The notes under the pieces are model-generated. The model was not told the DNA's origin. It searched no databases and saw nothing but the letters and a program-made list of their open reading frames with translations. From an uncultured Pirellulaceae bacterium (GTDB taxonomy: Bacteria; Planctomycetota; Planctomycetia; Pirellulales; Pirellulaceae): a stretch of DNA of 59,512 nt. The first letter of the stretch is position 1. Every line of letters begins with the position of its first letter. Shown here one piece after another: positions 28,619-36,870 of this stretch. The translations under genes were made by a program, and so were the position numbers. Location: the NCBI GenBank assembly GCA_938083195.1, contig CALKCK010000032.1, positions 1 through 59,512 of the forward strand, written 5' to 3'.

Positions 28619-31219
28619 TCAGTTCAACTCCTCAATCAAATTGATCAATTGTCTATCGGGAGAATCGATCGTTGTCATTTTCCCAGATGGCCACTTAACG
28701 ACAAGCGAAACGACCTCATCTCCAGCAGGAACCCCGACCGAAAGAATTTCGGAATTCTGAGAAGCAAACCCTTCTCCACATTGTTTTTGAACAACCATTG
28801 TTCTGCCAGATTTATATTTGACATAAACTTTCGCACCAATTCCATCCCGATTAGTTTTCCCAGGTTGACCTTCGGCAGACCCTGCTGACCCGCGAAGGCG
28901 AAAACGCAAGGAGCGGTTCCCTGGATACAACTCCTGCATCTGGTTTCTGTAAAGTTTGAATTTTGGATGGTTGAGTGACATCAGTGCAATGTCTTGCCAA
29001 CCGTCCTGATCAAAATCTACAATCGCAAAGGATCGACCGTCAGCAATATCATCTGCACCGCTGACTAGCGTAACATCGGCAAAGTTCCCCGCACTATTTA
29101 AAAACAAACGATTTCGCTCGTTACCACTCAATGAATTACTTTTAAAACTGAATTGCTGCATCCGTCGCCCGTTCGGGTCACCCTCAACAGGCATAAATAT
29201 CTGGTCTTTATACTTTTGCGTTTCCCACGCGGAAACTGATTGAAACTCCTGCTCCTGACTTGGATCTTCGCGCACGACCGAACGCCAGAGGCAAGATCAG
29301 GTATCGACCTCAGTCGAAATCTCGGCAGGCGCTGTGTAATAACCCGAGGGAACGTAAAGATCCAATCTGCCGTCGTTATTAAAGTCCGAGAACTGGCCAC
29401 CAAACGACCAACCGACTTGATGCACTTTGAATTCCCCCTTACCGTCGCCTGCCCGTTGCTTAAATTCGCCGTTTTCGTTTACGTAAAGGAAACTGCCTCT
29501 CGCTGCCACTTCGATCCGCTCATCTACTTTCCCTAATTTATCCGCAATCCTTCGACCAGCCTTCGAGTACATATTGGAAACATAAAGATCAAAATCACCA
29601 TCCTGGTCAAAATCACCAAACGAGACTCCCATCCCAAATCCGATTCCACGATTGGTAATCACATCTTCAGTGACATTCACGAACACCGGCTGATCAGCAC
29701 CGATGGGTGTGTCGTTTCTCAATAACGCGTCTGGTGAAAAATCATTACAAATGTACAGATCATCATCGCCATCTGAATCAAAATCAGCCCACGCTGACTG
29801 AAACGATCGTCGCCACTGAGAAAGGTCATCGTCATATGGCACCCGCTCCAACCTGCCGCCACCTCGATTCATCAAAAGTACATTTGCCGACCCTGGAAGA
29901 TCAAGCCAGCGATTCATCGTCTTTCTTTTTTCATCGTAGATTTCTCGCTCCTCGTTTCCAAGAAAAACATCCTGAAACCGTTGCGACGCTTTGTTCAAAG
30001 CGGGATAGCTACTTAGATAAATATCCAACAGTCCGTCTCGATTTACATCGGTCGCAGAGATTCCGCAAACGAAATACTGTTTCCCCAAATCAGAATGAGT
30101 CTTGGTTACATTTTTAAAAACGCCCGACTCATTTAAAAAATATTTCGCCGGCTCCATTGGCCGACCCAAAATTGCATCCTTGTCGCCATCGTTATCGATA
30201 TCCATAAAGAGTGCGCAATTCACCATATACTCTTCTCGCAGCCCAATTTTCTCGGCAACGTCTACATAGGAACCATCTGGTTGCTGTTCCAACATCTGGG
30301 TTGCAGCCCAACGCGAGGTAAGGAATAAGTCGTCCAGCCCATCGCTGTTGTAGTCGACAACGGCAACGGAAGGGAAAACATGATTGGACGGTAACTCCTC
30401 CCAGTCGGCGACCAAAGGGACAGGCAAAGTAATCTTTCCGCCCTTACGAGACGACCTCACAATGATCTCATCCTTGTGAGAACGCCTAATGTCCTTCAAC
30501 GTCTCAGGATCTGCCACCACCTCCGACAGCATTTCACGAAAAAGAGGCCGGGCAGTTCGTTCTAAAACTAAATCATCCTGCATCCATTGCGTTAATCTCC
30601 AATTCCCATTCTTCTGCTCAAATTGAAAATCCTGATGTCCTTTGATTCCAAAAACAGCGCTGGAAGACTTCCCACGCCCCTCAACTTTACTGTGTATTAA
30701 AAAAACATTTTCGCTTTCGAAGCCGCCTGAAAGAACACCGAATTTCATAGTCTCCCAATGAACACCAAGAACATCCATCGGCTTCCACGGAAACTTTTCT
30801 CCAGAAGACGCCACGCTCTCGATGGGCCATTGGGCTGTCTCCAAAAATTCAGGAGAGCTCCCGCTGTTGCTAAACAGCTTGTCAGAATCTATCGCGGCCA
30901 ACCCTCGAACAGCGGACAGTTCATCCAGAACGGATAATTCCACTTCACCATCGATTGCACGTTGCTCAATCCACAACGCGATACTCTTCAGCTGCGGCGT
31001 TAAATCTAGAATCAAATCCTCACTGGCAATTAGACCGGTGACACTTTGTTCGACCGCCGTTTTTAACGCGGGCCCCCCACCCGTGACTTCCGGACTCTCT
31101 TTGCATGAAACGCAAGTCAGCAGATACAATGTCAGCAAGGAACAAAACGCCAACAATCTCAAAGTCGAGTCGCAGTGGCGCTTGGTAGATCCTTTAAGAA
31201 AATACGATTCAGAACGCAT
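28619..31219 (-). CDS. FG-GAP / ASPIC-UnbV selenoprotein, copy 3, first gene of the operon (Sec at codon 641)
   Basis: Read through TGA at 29297-29299, this encodes 866 residues from the ATG at 31219, which has AAGGA five bases upstream. The frame continues up to a GTG at 31273, but no ribosome-binding site supports that start. A hydrophobic segment (LRLLAFCSLLTLYLLTCVSC) ends in a Cys that may be lipidated. The body repeats the family plan: LILDLTPQLKSIALWIEQR, FG-GAP/VCBS units (YNSDGLDDLFLTSRWAATQM, MDIDNDGDKDAILG, FDQDGDFDLYVSNMY), EISTEVDT-U-SCLWRSVVRED, then ASPIC/UnbV with NRDGIGAKVYVKYKSGR and VVKWPSG. It is divergent from the lactonase gene, with the promoter expected in 31220-31462. 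Its sequence is the most diverged in the N-terminal region. It ends with TGA, one base before the copy 2 ATG. Confidence 0.86.
29270..29296 (-). promoter_or_regulatory. Candidate SECIS hairpin, copy 3
   Basis: GCGTTC (minus strand) pairs with GTGCGC through G-C, U-G and C-G pairs and one U-U mismatch, around the GGUC loop at 29276-29279. The loop again starts 17 bases after the UGA. An outer GATCTT/AAGATC pairing that includes the last two bases of the UGA is possible. The stem is weaker than in copy 1. Confidence 0.6.
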
Positions 31220-31462
31220 TCGATTCCTTATTGCTACACATTGCTCTACCTCAAGTGGCATTTTTACCGGCACTGCCGCGTGGCTCGGTTTCCAAATCCG
31301 TCTCTGCCGACTAATGAATCAAAGAACATTGGAGCTCAGCAATGATCCTAATCGCCCAAAAAAGTGCGTATTGGAAATTCTATTTTAACTCTACCACTGG
31401 TTTAGGGGAAGTTTTGAACCTATCGTGATACGTGATTTAGTCCTTGAAACGAGGTATTCAAA

Positions 31463-32674
31463 ATGAACAGGTTCCCAATCCGTTATTATCCGAATAGTGT
31501 TGATACGAATCGACGTATCACGTTGGTTCAATTCATCTTGATCGTCTCGTGCATTTTTTCGTTCACCGAGCCTCTTTGTGGACAAAACATCGATGTTTGG
31601 GTTGGCACTGCCAAAACAGGCATCTACCACCTAACCCTCGACGTGGATAATGGAAAGCTATCCGAGCCGACGTTGGCCAGTGAAACGAGCGGTGCCGGGT
31701 TCCTTGCAATGCACCCGAATCAACCGGTGCTATATTCCACGAACCGCGAAAACGAGGGAAGCGTCACTGCATTTTCAATTATCAACAACGCCTCCGACGC
31801 CGCCCCCTCTCAGCGACCTGGCAAACCCTCCAAATCTAAACGCCTCAAGCAACTCCAATCCATCCCCACTGGAGACGGTGGGGCAGCGTGTGTTGCAGTC
31901 GACAAATTGGGTAAAGTATTAATGTCGGCACAATACGGTGGCGGCTCAACCTCAACCTATCGCCTAAAATCGAATGGTGATTTACTAGCGAGAGCCGCTA
32001 ATATTGAACACGGCAAAGGATCTGGCGTAAACGCGAAGCGACAGGCCACGGCCCACCCTCACTGGGTTGGAACAAGCCCTGACAATCGTTTCCTTTTAGT
32101 ACCAGACCTTGGCACCGATCAAGTCTTTCAATACCAACTCAACGAAGAGACCGGCGATATTCTTTTGAAATCAAAAATCTCGCTTCCACCCGGTTCCGGC
32201 CCGAGGCATATGAAATTCCACCCTTCAGGCCAGTACGCGTTTGTCCTCAACGAGCTAACCCTGTCCATTAGTGTGTTTAGCTATCGGCGGGCGACGGGAA
32301 AGTTTGATGAAATACAGGTCATCGAAACGCTGCCGTTAGAGCTCAAAGACCGGCATCTAAACTCGGCGGCCGAAATCCGAGTCCATCCCAATGGAAAATT
32401 TATTTATTCTTCGAACCGAGGGCACGATTCAATTTCAGTGTTCAAATTCGCTCCCCAAAAAAACAAACTCGAATTCGTGGAACGCGAATCGGTAAGAGGA
32501 GCCTGGCCAAGGAATTTCAACATTGACCCATCGGGGAAATGGCTTTTAGCAGCCGGCCAACATTCAAATACGCTCGCACTTTTTGAAATCAACCAAGACA
32601 CAGGCGAGCTGACTTACGCCAGGCAAATTGTTAATGTACCTGCCCCAATATGTGTCTTGTTTCAAAATGAATGA
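31463..32674 (+). CDS. Secreted lactonase-family beta-propeller (6-phosphogluconolactonase-like)
   Basis: A 403-residue protein with an N-terminal signal segment (VQFILIVSCIFSFTEPLCGQ) and a seven-bladed propeller of the lactonase (YbhE/Pgl) family. Typical blocks are VWVGTAKTGIYHLTLDVDNG, GFLAMHPNQPVLYSTN, GPRHMKFHPSGQYAFVLNEL, EIRVHPNGKFIYSSNRGHDS and PRNFNIDPSGKWLLAAGQHS. E. coli YbhE is cytoplasmic, but planctomycete relatives are often exported as here, so hydrolysis of 6-phosphogluconolactone is doubtful; another lactone or a carbohydrate ligand is possible. It is divergent from the selenoprotein operon, with 243 bases between the starts. Confidence 0.87.
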   Translation: MNRFPIRYYPNSVDTNRRITLVQFILIVSCIFSFTEPLCGQNIDVWVGTAKTGIYHLTLDVDNGKLSEPTLASETSGAGFLAMHPNQPVLYSTNRENEGSVTAFSIINNASDAAPSQRPGKPSKSKRLKQLQSIPTGDGGAACVAVDKLGKVLMSAQYGGGSTSTYRLKSNGDLLARAANIEHGKGSGVNAKRQATAHPHWVGTSPDNRFLLVPDLGTDQVFQYQLNEETGDILLKSKISLPPGSGPRHMKFHPSGQYAFVLNELTLSISVFSYRRATGKFDEIQVIETLPLELKDRHLNSAAEIRVHPNGKFIYSSNRGHDSISVFKFAPQKNKLEFVERESVRGAWPRNFNIDPSGKWLLAAGQHSNTLALFEINQDTGELTYARQIVNVPAPICVLFQNE

Positions 32675-32927
32675 TTGAACGTCAAAAATCGCTTCATTGG
32701 GCACAGGCTCACGTTGCTCAACCGTACTTTCGCGACCTTCTGCACCTCTGAATTCCAGCAAGGGCGGCGATTCAAGGTTGAGCATTTTCACCCAATCAAT
32801 TATCCTTACGCACTGAAAACACCGGAATAAATTTAATTTCCCTGTGAATCTTGCTCGCATTCCGCAGTCGTTCTCTGGCGTTTCCCCGTTGACCCCTGAC
32901 CAATCTCTTTGCCGCTGCACTTCTTTC

Positions 32928-34697
32928 ATGGCTGTACTTTTTCAAATTCGAAACGCTCACTTGAGCTATGGCGATCAAGTTTTACTCGACAATGCGGAAG
33001 CAACCATCACCGACCAAGCCAAAGTTGGTTTCGTAGGACGAAATGGCGCGGGCAAATCGACCTTACTTCGCGTACTCATGGGCGAAGAGGAATTGGACGC
33101 CGGGGAAGTCATTCGACACCCAAACTTGCGAATTGGCTACCTCCGCCAGCACGACCCATTCGAGCCCAATGAATCCGCTCTTGAATTTCTGATGCGAGAC
33201 AGTGAACAGCCTGATTGGAAATGCGGAGAAATAGCAGGACAATTCGAAATCAAAGGGGACTATTTACTGGGCCCCGTAAAATCTCTTTCGGGAGGATGGC
33301 AGACAAGAGTTAAACTCGCTGCTTTGTTGCTCCACGAACCTAACCTCTTGATTCTCGACGAACCAACCAACTTCCTCGACCTCCGAACCCAGATTCTGCT
33401 CGAGCATTTTTTGATTTCATTTCGTCAAGCCTGCCTAATTGTTTCGCACGACCGAACCTTTTTAAAGTCAACTTGCGACCACACACTTGACCTTACTCGT
33501 GGCACACTCACGATGTACCCCGGTAAAATCGCAAAATTTTTGGATTATCAAGCAGAGAGACGCGAACAGGCCGTCCGCGAAAATGCTTCAACCGCCACAA
33601 AACAGCGACAGCTCGAAAAGTTTATCGCAAAAAATAAAGCTGGAGCCAATACTGCCAGCCAAGCGAGGTCTAAACAGAAACAACTGGAAAGGTTGAAGCT
33701 CAACGAAATTGCGTCTGACGAAAAGACTGCCCACATCCGCGCTCCGCTGGTAAGTCCTAAACAAGGTGCCGCGGTTCGTTGTGAAGATTTGGCAATCGGC
33801 TATCCGGATCATCGCGTTTCGGAGAATATCAACCTCGAAATCGAACACCAACAGCGAGCCGCCATTGTAGGAGACAACGGGCAGGGGAAAACAACGTTGC
33901 TCCGAACTCTCGTCGGTTCACTTGAACCGCTTGAAGGAGGGACCCGATGGGGACACAATTGTTCCATTGGAACCTATGCTCAGCACGTTTACACAACGCT
34001 TCCCCCAGAAGACACGGTTCTTGAATACCTCGAACAACAGGCTCTCCATGGGACGACAGATCAACAAATCCTAGCCGTGGCAGGGTCACTGTTATTCCAT
34101 GACGACCATGTACATAAAAAAGTCAAAGTCCTCTCCGGAGGAGAACGAGCTCGCTTATGTATGGCTGGTCTGTTACTCGGTGACTACAACATTCTCGTAC
34201 TGGACGAACCTGGCAACCACCTTGATGTAGAAACGGTAGAAGCCCTTGCCGAAGCGCTCCTGGCCTATCAAGGAACGGTGATTTTCACCGCTCACGACCG
34301 CCACTTCGTCAATCGAATTGCTACTGCAATCATTGAAGTCCGCGATGGAACCGTCAAAAACTATGTTGGCGACTACGATTCTTATGTCTACCGCATCAAT
34401 AGAGAAATTGAAGAGGGTGATAGAGAATCCAACAACCAAGGGGGGGCCAGTCGACCGCCCGATGAAAAACTCGGAAACTCAAACCAACCGCTGTCTCAAA
34501 ATAAGCAGCGTGAATTCAAGAAAAAAATCAAATCTATTGAGAGAAAAATCGCAAAGCTCGACGAAGAACGAAAGTCGTTGAACGAATCCATGCTTTCGGT
34601 TACCGACCCTGAAGAAGCAATGCGAATTCATGAAAAAATAGAATCCGTCACCAAAGAGTTGACCGAGGCTGAGGAAGAATGGCTTGAGCTAAATTAA
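32928..34697 (+). CDS. ABC-F family ATPase (Uup/EttA-like)
   Basis: A 589-residue soluble protein with two ATPase domains and no membrane segments. The first has Walker A GRNGAGKST, signature LSGGWQTR and Walker B LILDEPTNFLD. The second has GDNGQGKTT, LSGGERAR and LVLDEPGNHLD. A basic linker between the domains (KQRQLEKFIAKNKAGANTAS) is the P-site tRNA interaction motif region. A C-terminal coiled coil (KKIKSIERKIAKLDEERKSL) resembles that of Uup. ABC-F proteins act on the ribosome. The ATG at 32928 is chosen over the upstream GTG at 32844 because MAVLFQIRNAHLSYG is the canonical start. The second Walker B has Gly in place of the usual Thr (DEPTNHLD). Confidence 0.94.
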   Translation: MAVLFQIRNAHLSYGDQVLLDNAEATITDQAKVGFVGRNGAGKSTLLRVLMGEEELDAGEVIRHPNLRIGYLRQHDPFEPNESALEFLMRDSEQPDWKCGEIAGQFEIKGDYLLGPVKSLSGGWQTRVKLAALLLHEPNLLILDEPTNFLDLRTQILLEHFLISFRQACLIVSHDRTFLKSTCDHTLDLTRGTLTMYPGKIAKFLDYQAERREQAVRENASTATKQRQLEKFIAKNKAGANTASQARSKQKQLERLKLNEIASDEKTAHIRAPLVSPKQGAAVRCEDLAIGYPDHRVSENINLEIEHQQRAAIVGDNGQGKTTLLRTLVGSLEPLEGGTRWGHNCSIGTYAQHVYTTLPPEDTVLEYLEQQALHGTTDQQILAVAGSLLFHDDHVHKKVKVLSGGERARLCMAGLLLGDYNILVLDEPGNHLDVETVEALAEALLAYQGTVIFTAHDRHFVNRIATAIIEVRDGTVKNYVGDYDSYVYRINREIEEGDRESNNQGGASRPPDEKLGNSNQPLSQNKQREFKKKIKSIERKIAKLDEERKSLNESMLSVTDPEEAMRIHEKIESVTKELTEAEEEWLELN

Positions 34698-34806
34698 AAA
34701 AATTACTCAACCCAAAACTCAACCCAAAACTCAACCAAACGAACCCACGCAAATTCACTCGAACACAACTAAAGACACCTACAACCTAAACATTGAGGAT
34801 CTCAAA

Positions 34807-35355
34807 ATGGATCTACTGGAAATCGTTTCGCTCGTTTCTCGCTGGCTACATATCATCCCCGCGATTGCTCTAGTCGGCGGCACCCTGTTCATGCGACTTT
34901 CGTATGTCCCCGCAACCCAAGAGTGCGAGGCGTCTGCTGAACTACGTGAGGCCATCCGAAAAAAATGGGCAAAGATCGTAATGATTTCGATTGCCTTATT
35001 GCTCGTCAGTGGCCTGTATAACTCGGCTGTTAAATCGATGGGCTATGATTTATCCCCTCTGTACAATGGCCTCCTCGGAATCAAAATTCTTTTGGGGTTC
35101 GCGATCTTTTACCTGGCGTCTGTACTGTCGGGAAGGAGCGAGAAAGCGAAAGCATTTCGACAACGGGAGTTACACTGGCTTAACATTCTGTGCATCCTGA
35201 TGATCCTCACTGTGATGATCGCAAGCTACATGAAGATGAGTTCAAGCACATTCCCAAAGAAAAATAAGACGACGCCGACCGCCCACAAGACAGTTGTTGC
35301 TCCAGCGACTACCGCCATCAATCTAAACGGCTCGGAAACGCTAAAAGCAGGATAA
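34807..35355 (+). CDS. CopD-like four-helix membrane protein
   Basis: A 182-residue protein with four hydrophobic segments: residues 5-28 (VSLVSRWLHIIPAIALVGGTLF), 55-75, 85-105 and 120-140. SRWLHIIPAIALVGG with its His in the first helix is typical of CopD/DUF2269-like membrane proteins, whose members include copper-resistance and heme-related proteins. The C-terminal tail is basic (KKNKTTPTAHK) and likely cytoplasmic. It follows the ABC-F gene after 109 bases, which contain short repeats of AAAACTCAACCC. The role is unknown; metal or heme binding is an inference from the helix motif only. Confidence 0.68.
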   Translation: MDLLEIVSLVSRWLHIIPAIALVGGTLFMRLSYVPATQECEASAELREAIRKKWAKIVMISIALLLVSGLYNSAVKSMGYDLSPLYNGLLGIKILLGFAIFYLASVLSGRSEKAKAFRQRELHWLNILCILMILTVMIASYMKMSSSTFPKKNKTTPTAHKTVVAPATTAINLNGSETLKAG

Positions 35356-35819
35356 TTCGCTCTCAGCTGAACTCTAAATTGTTGTGAGATTTAAAACAGG
35401 TCATTCCTCACAACCGTAGGTTCGGACGCTTGAAAGTGTTAATTAGCGAATCGAGATCGATCTGACTTGATAACATTTCAACCAACCACCACCTATTCGG
35501 GGTTGCCTTGAATTTTGCGTTGTTTGCTTTAAACCGATTATTCGAATTTTTGAGTACCATTTCTCGTTAGACAAACCAAATGACGACTTGAATCGAAATA
35601 ATCGGAACGGTAAATCTCGGCCCTGCCAGCATACGACCTGCAAAACTCGTGAAATTAGCTATAATCAAAACGGTAAAGCCATCCTTACCTGAGCTTGTTT
35701 CAATGCTCGGCTACTGTGGCTTCACTGCAGTTCTGGCACCGTGTGAAAAACGCAAACGCCATTGATTGACTGCATTTCAATCTGTATCCGGTGCGGCATA
35801 AAAACCTGCTGCTTTTTGA
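35356..35819. other. Intergenic region upstream of phoH
   Basis: No gene recognised in 464 bases. TATAAT at 35660-35665 could be a -10 element for the phoH cluster, but no good -35 lies 17 bases upstream. The motif ACGGTAAA occurs near 35607 and 35670. The start of phoH at 35820 lacks a strong Shine-Dalgarno. Confidence 0.4.
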
Positions 35820-36779
35820 ATGACTGAAGCAACAATTTCATCAGTAGAACCAAAGCTTGTTCTGCCGCTCTTCGGCGCCAAAGATCAACACCTCCGTCGT
35901 TTGCGCGAGAAATTCAACGTCACAATTACCCATCGCAATGGGCAAGTTAAAATCTCAGGCGAGAACGAAGACCAGGTCGCACAGGCAACTGACGCAATCG
36001 AACAATTGACCGAGATCGTCAGAACAAAAGGCAACTTGACTCCAGCGATTTTCGATGAAACGATTGCTCGAGTCACGGGAGAAGCGGCACCACGTAAAGC
36101 GATTGAAGCAATCCAGACGTTACAAGTTGGCAAAGAAATTCGCCCGCGAACGTCTGGGCAAGCCGCCTATGTTGACTCAATGAGAAATAACGATCTTGTA
36201 TTTGCCGTTGGCCCAGCAGGATCTGGAAAAACTTACCTTGCCGTCGCCATGGCAGTAGAAGCATTAAAGAATCAAAGAGTTCGCAAGCTCGTACTGGTTC
36301 GTCCAGCTGTCGAAGCCGGGGAAAGCCTCGGCTTTTTACCGGGTGACCTCCAGGCGAAAATAAACCCCTACTTACGGCCACTCCTCGACGCAATCCACGA
36401 GATGATCGGTTATGATCAGGTGCAACAACTCATCCAAAGTGATGTAATTGAAGTCTGCCCGCTGGCCTACATGCGAGGCCGAACGCTTAATGAATCCTTT
36501 ATTATTCTCGACGAAGCACAAAACACCACGACTGCTCAGATGAAAATGTTCTTGACGCGCATGGGGAACGCCTCGAAAATCGTGGTATCGGGTGACCAAA
36601 CTCAAATCGACCTTCCCCCAAAAACACAGAGTGGCCTCGTCGATGCACTGCAACGACTCAAAAAAATAAACGGCGTTGGTATTTCGCACCTCACTTCGAA
36701 AGATATTGTCAGGCACCGGTTAGTTACCGAAATCGTACATGCGTACGACGGCCAACCAAATCAATCACCATCATCCTAG
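35820..36779 (+). CDS. phoH: PhoH family ATPase
   Basis: A 319-residue protein of the PhoH/YbeZ family. The first 100 residues form a KH-like region (LRRLREKFNVTITHRNGQVK). The ATPase domain starts with Walker A GPAGSGKT at residues 131-138 and continues with LVRPAVEAGESLGFLPGD and Walker B FIILDEAQNTTTAQMKMFLTR. VSGDQTQIDLP is the sensor region. The family is linked to RNA metabolism and is commonly encoded with ybeY. Here the order phoH, HD phosphohydrolase, ybeY, CNNM transporter is the classic bacterial arrangement, which supports the call. Confidence 0.96.
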   Translation: MTEATISSVEPKLVLPLFGAKDQHLRRLREKFNVTITHRNGQVKISGENEDQVAQATDAIEQLTEIVRTKGNLTPAIFDETIARVTGEAAPRKAIEAIQTLQVGKEIRPRTSGQAAYVDSMRNNDLVFAVGPAGSGKTYLAVAMAVEALKNQRVRKLVLVRPAVEAGESLGFLPGDLQAKINPYLRPLLDAIHEMIGYDQVQQLIQSDVIEVCPLAYMRGRTLNESFIILDEAQNTTTAQMKMFLTRMGNASKIVVSGDQTQIDLPPKTQSGLVDALQRLKKINGVGISHLTSKDIVRHRLVTEIVHAYDGQPNQSPSS

Positions 36780-36870
36780 CACTTCCAAAATAGCTTGGGC
36801 ATCAACGGCATTACGAAGCCACAGAATACCGTGATCCCCACGCATCCCCAATCGAAAGTCATGTAGCACG

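Larger units (their letters stand above)
23385..31219 (-). repeat. Tandem triplication of an 870-codon gene
   Basis: Three full-length paralogs lie head to tail with overlaps or a one-base gap. They share the same domain order and the same UGA column. The FG-GAP part and the segment around the UGA are the most similar parts; the N-terminal third and the ASPIC end have drifted. The amount of divergence suggests an old duplication maintained by selection, not a recent assembly artefact. Confidence 0.9.

Noticed and set aside
24078..29299. Reading UGA as Trp or as a random nonsense mutation
   Set aside because: UGA is used as an ordinary stop elsewhere in the window, for example at 899-901 and in the selenoprotein genes themselves. 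Three identical positions with an intact downstream domain do not look like decay.
32844..32927. Upstream GTG start for the ABC-F gene
   Set aside because: The extension has no family similarity; MAVLFQIRNAHLSYG is the usual ABC-F beginning.
35660..35665. TATAAT as a promoter -10 for phoH
   Set aside because: No acceptable -35 element at 16-18 bases, so it was not listed as a promoter feature.
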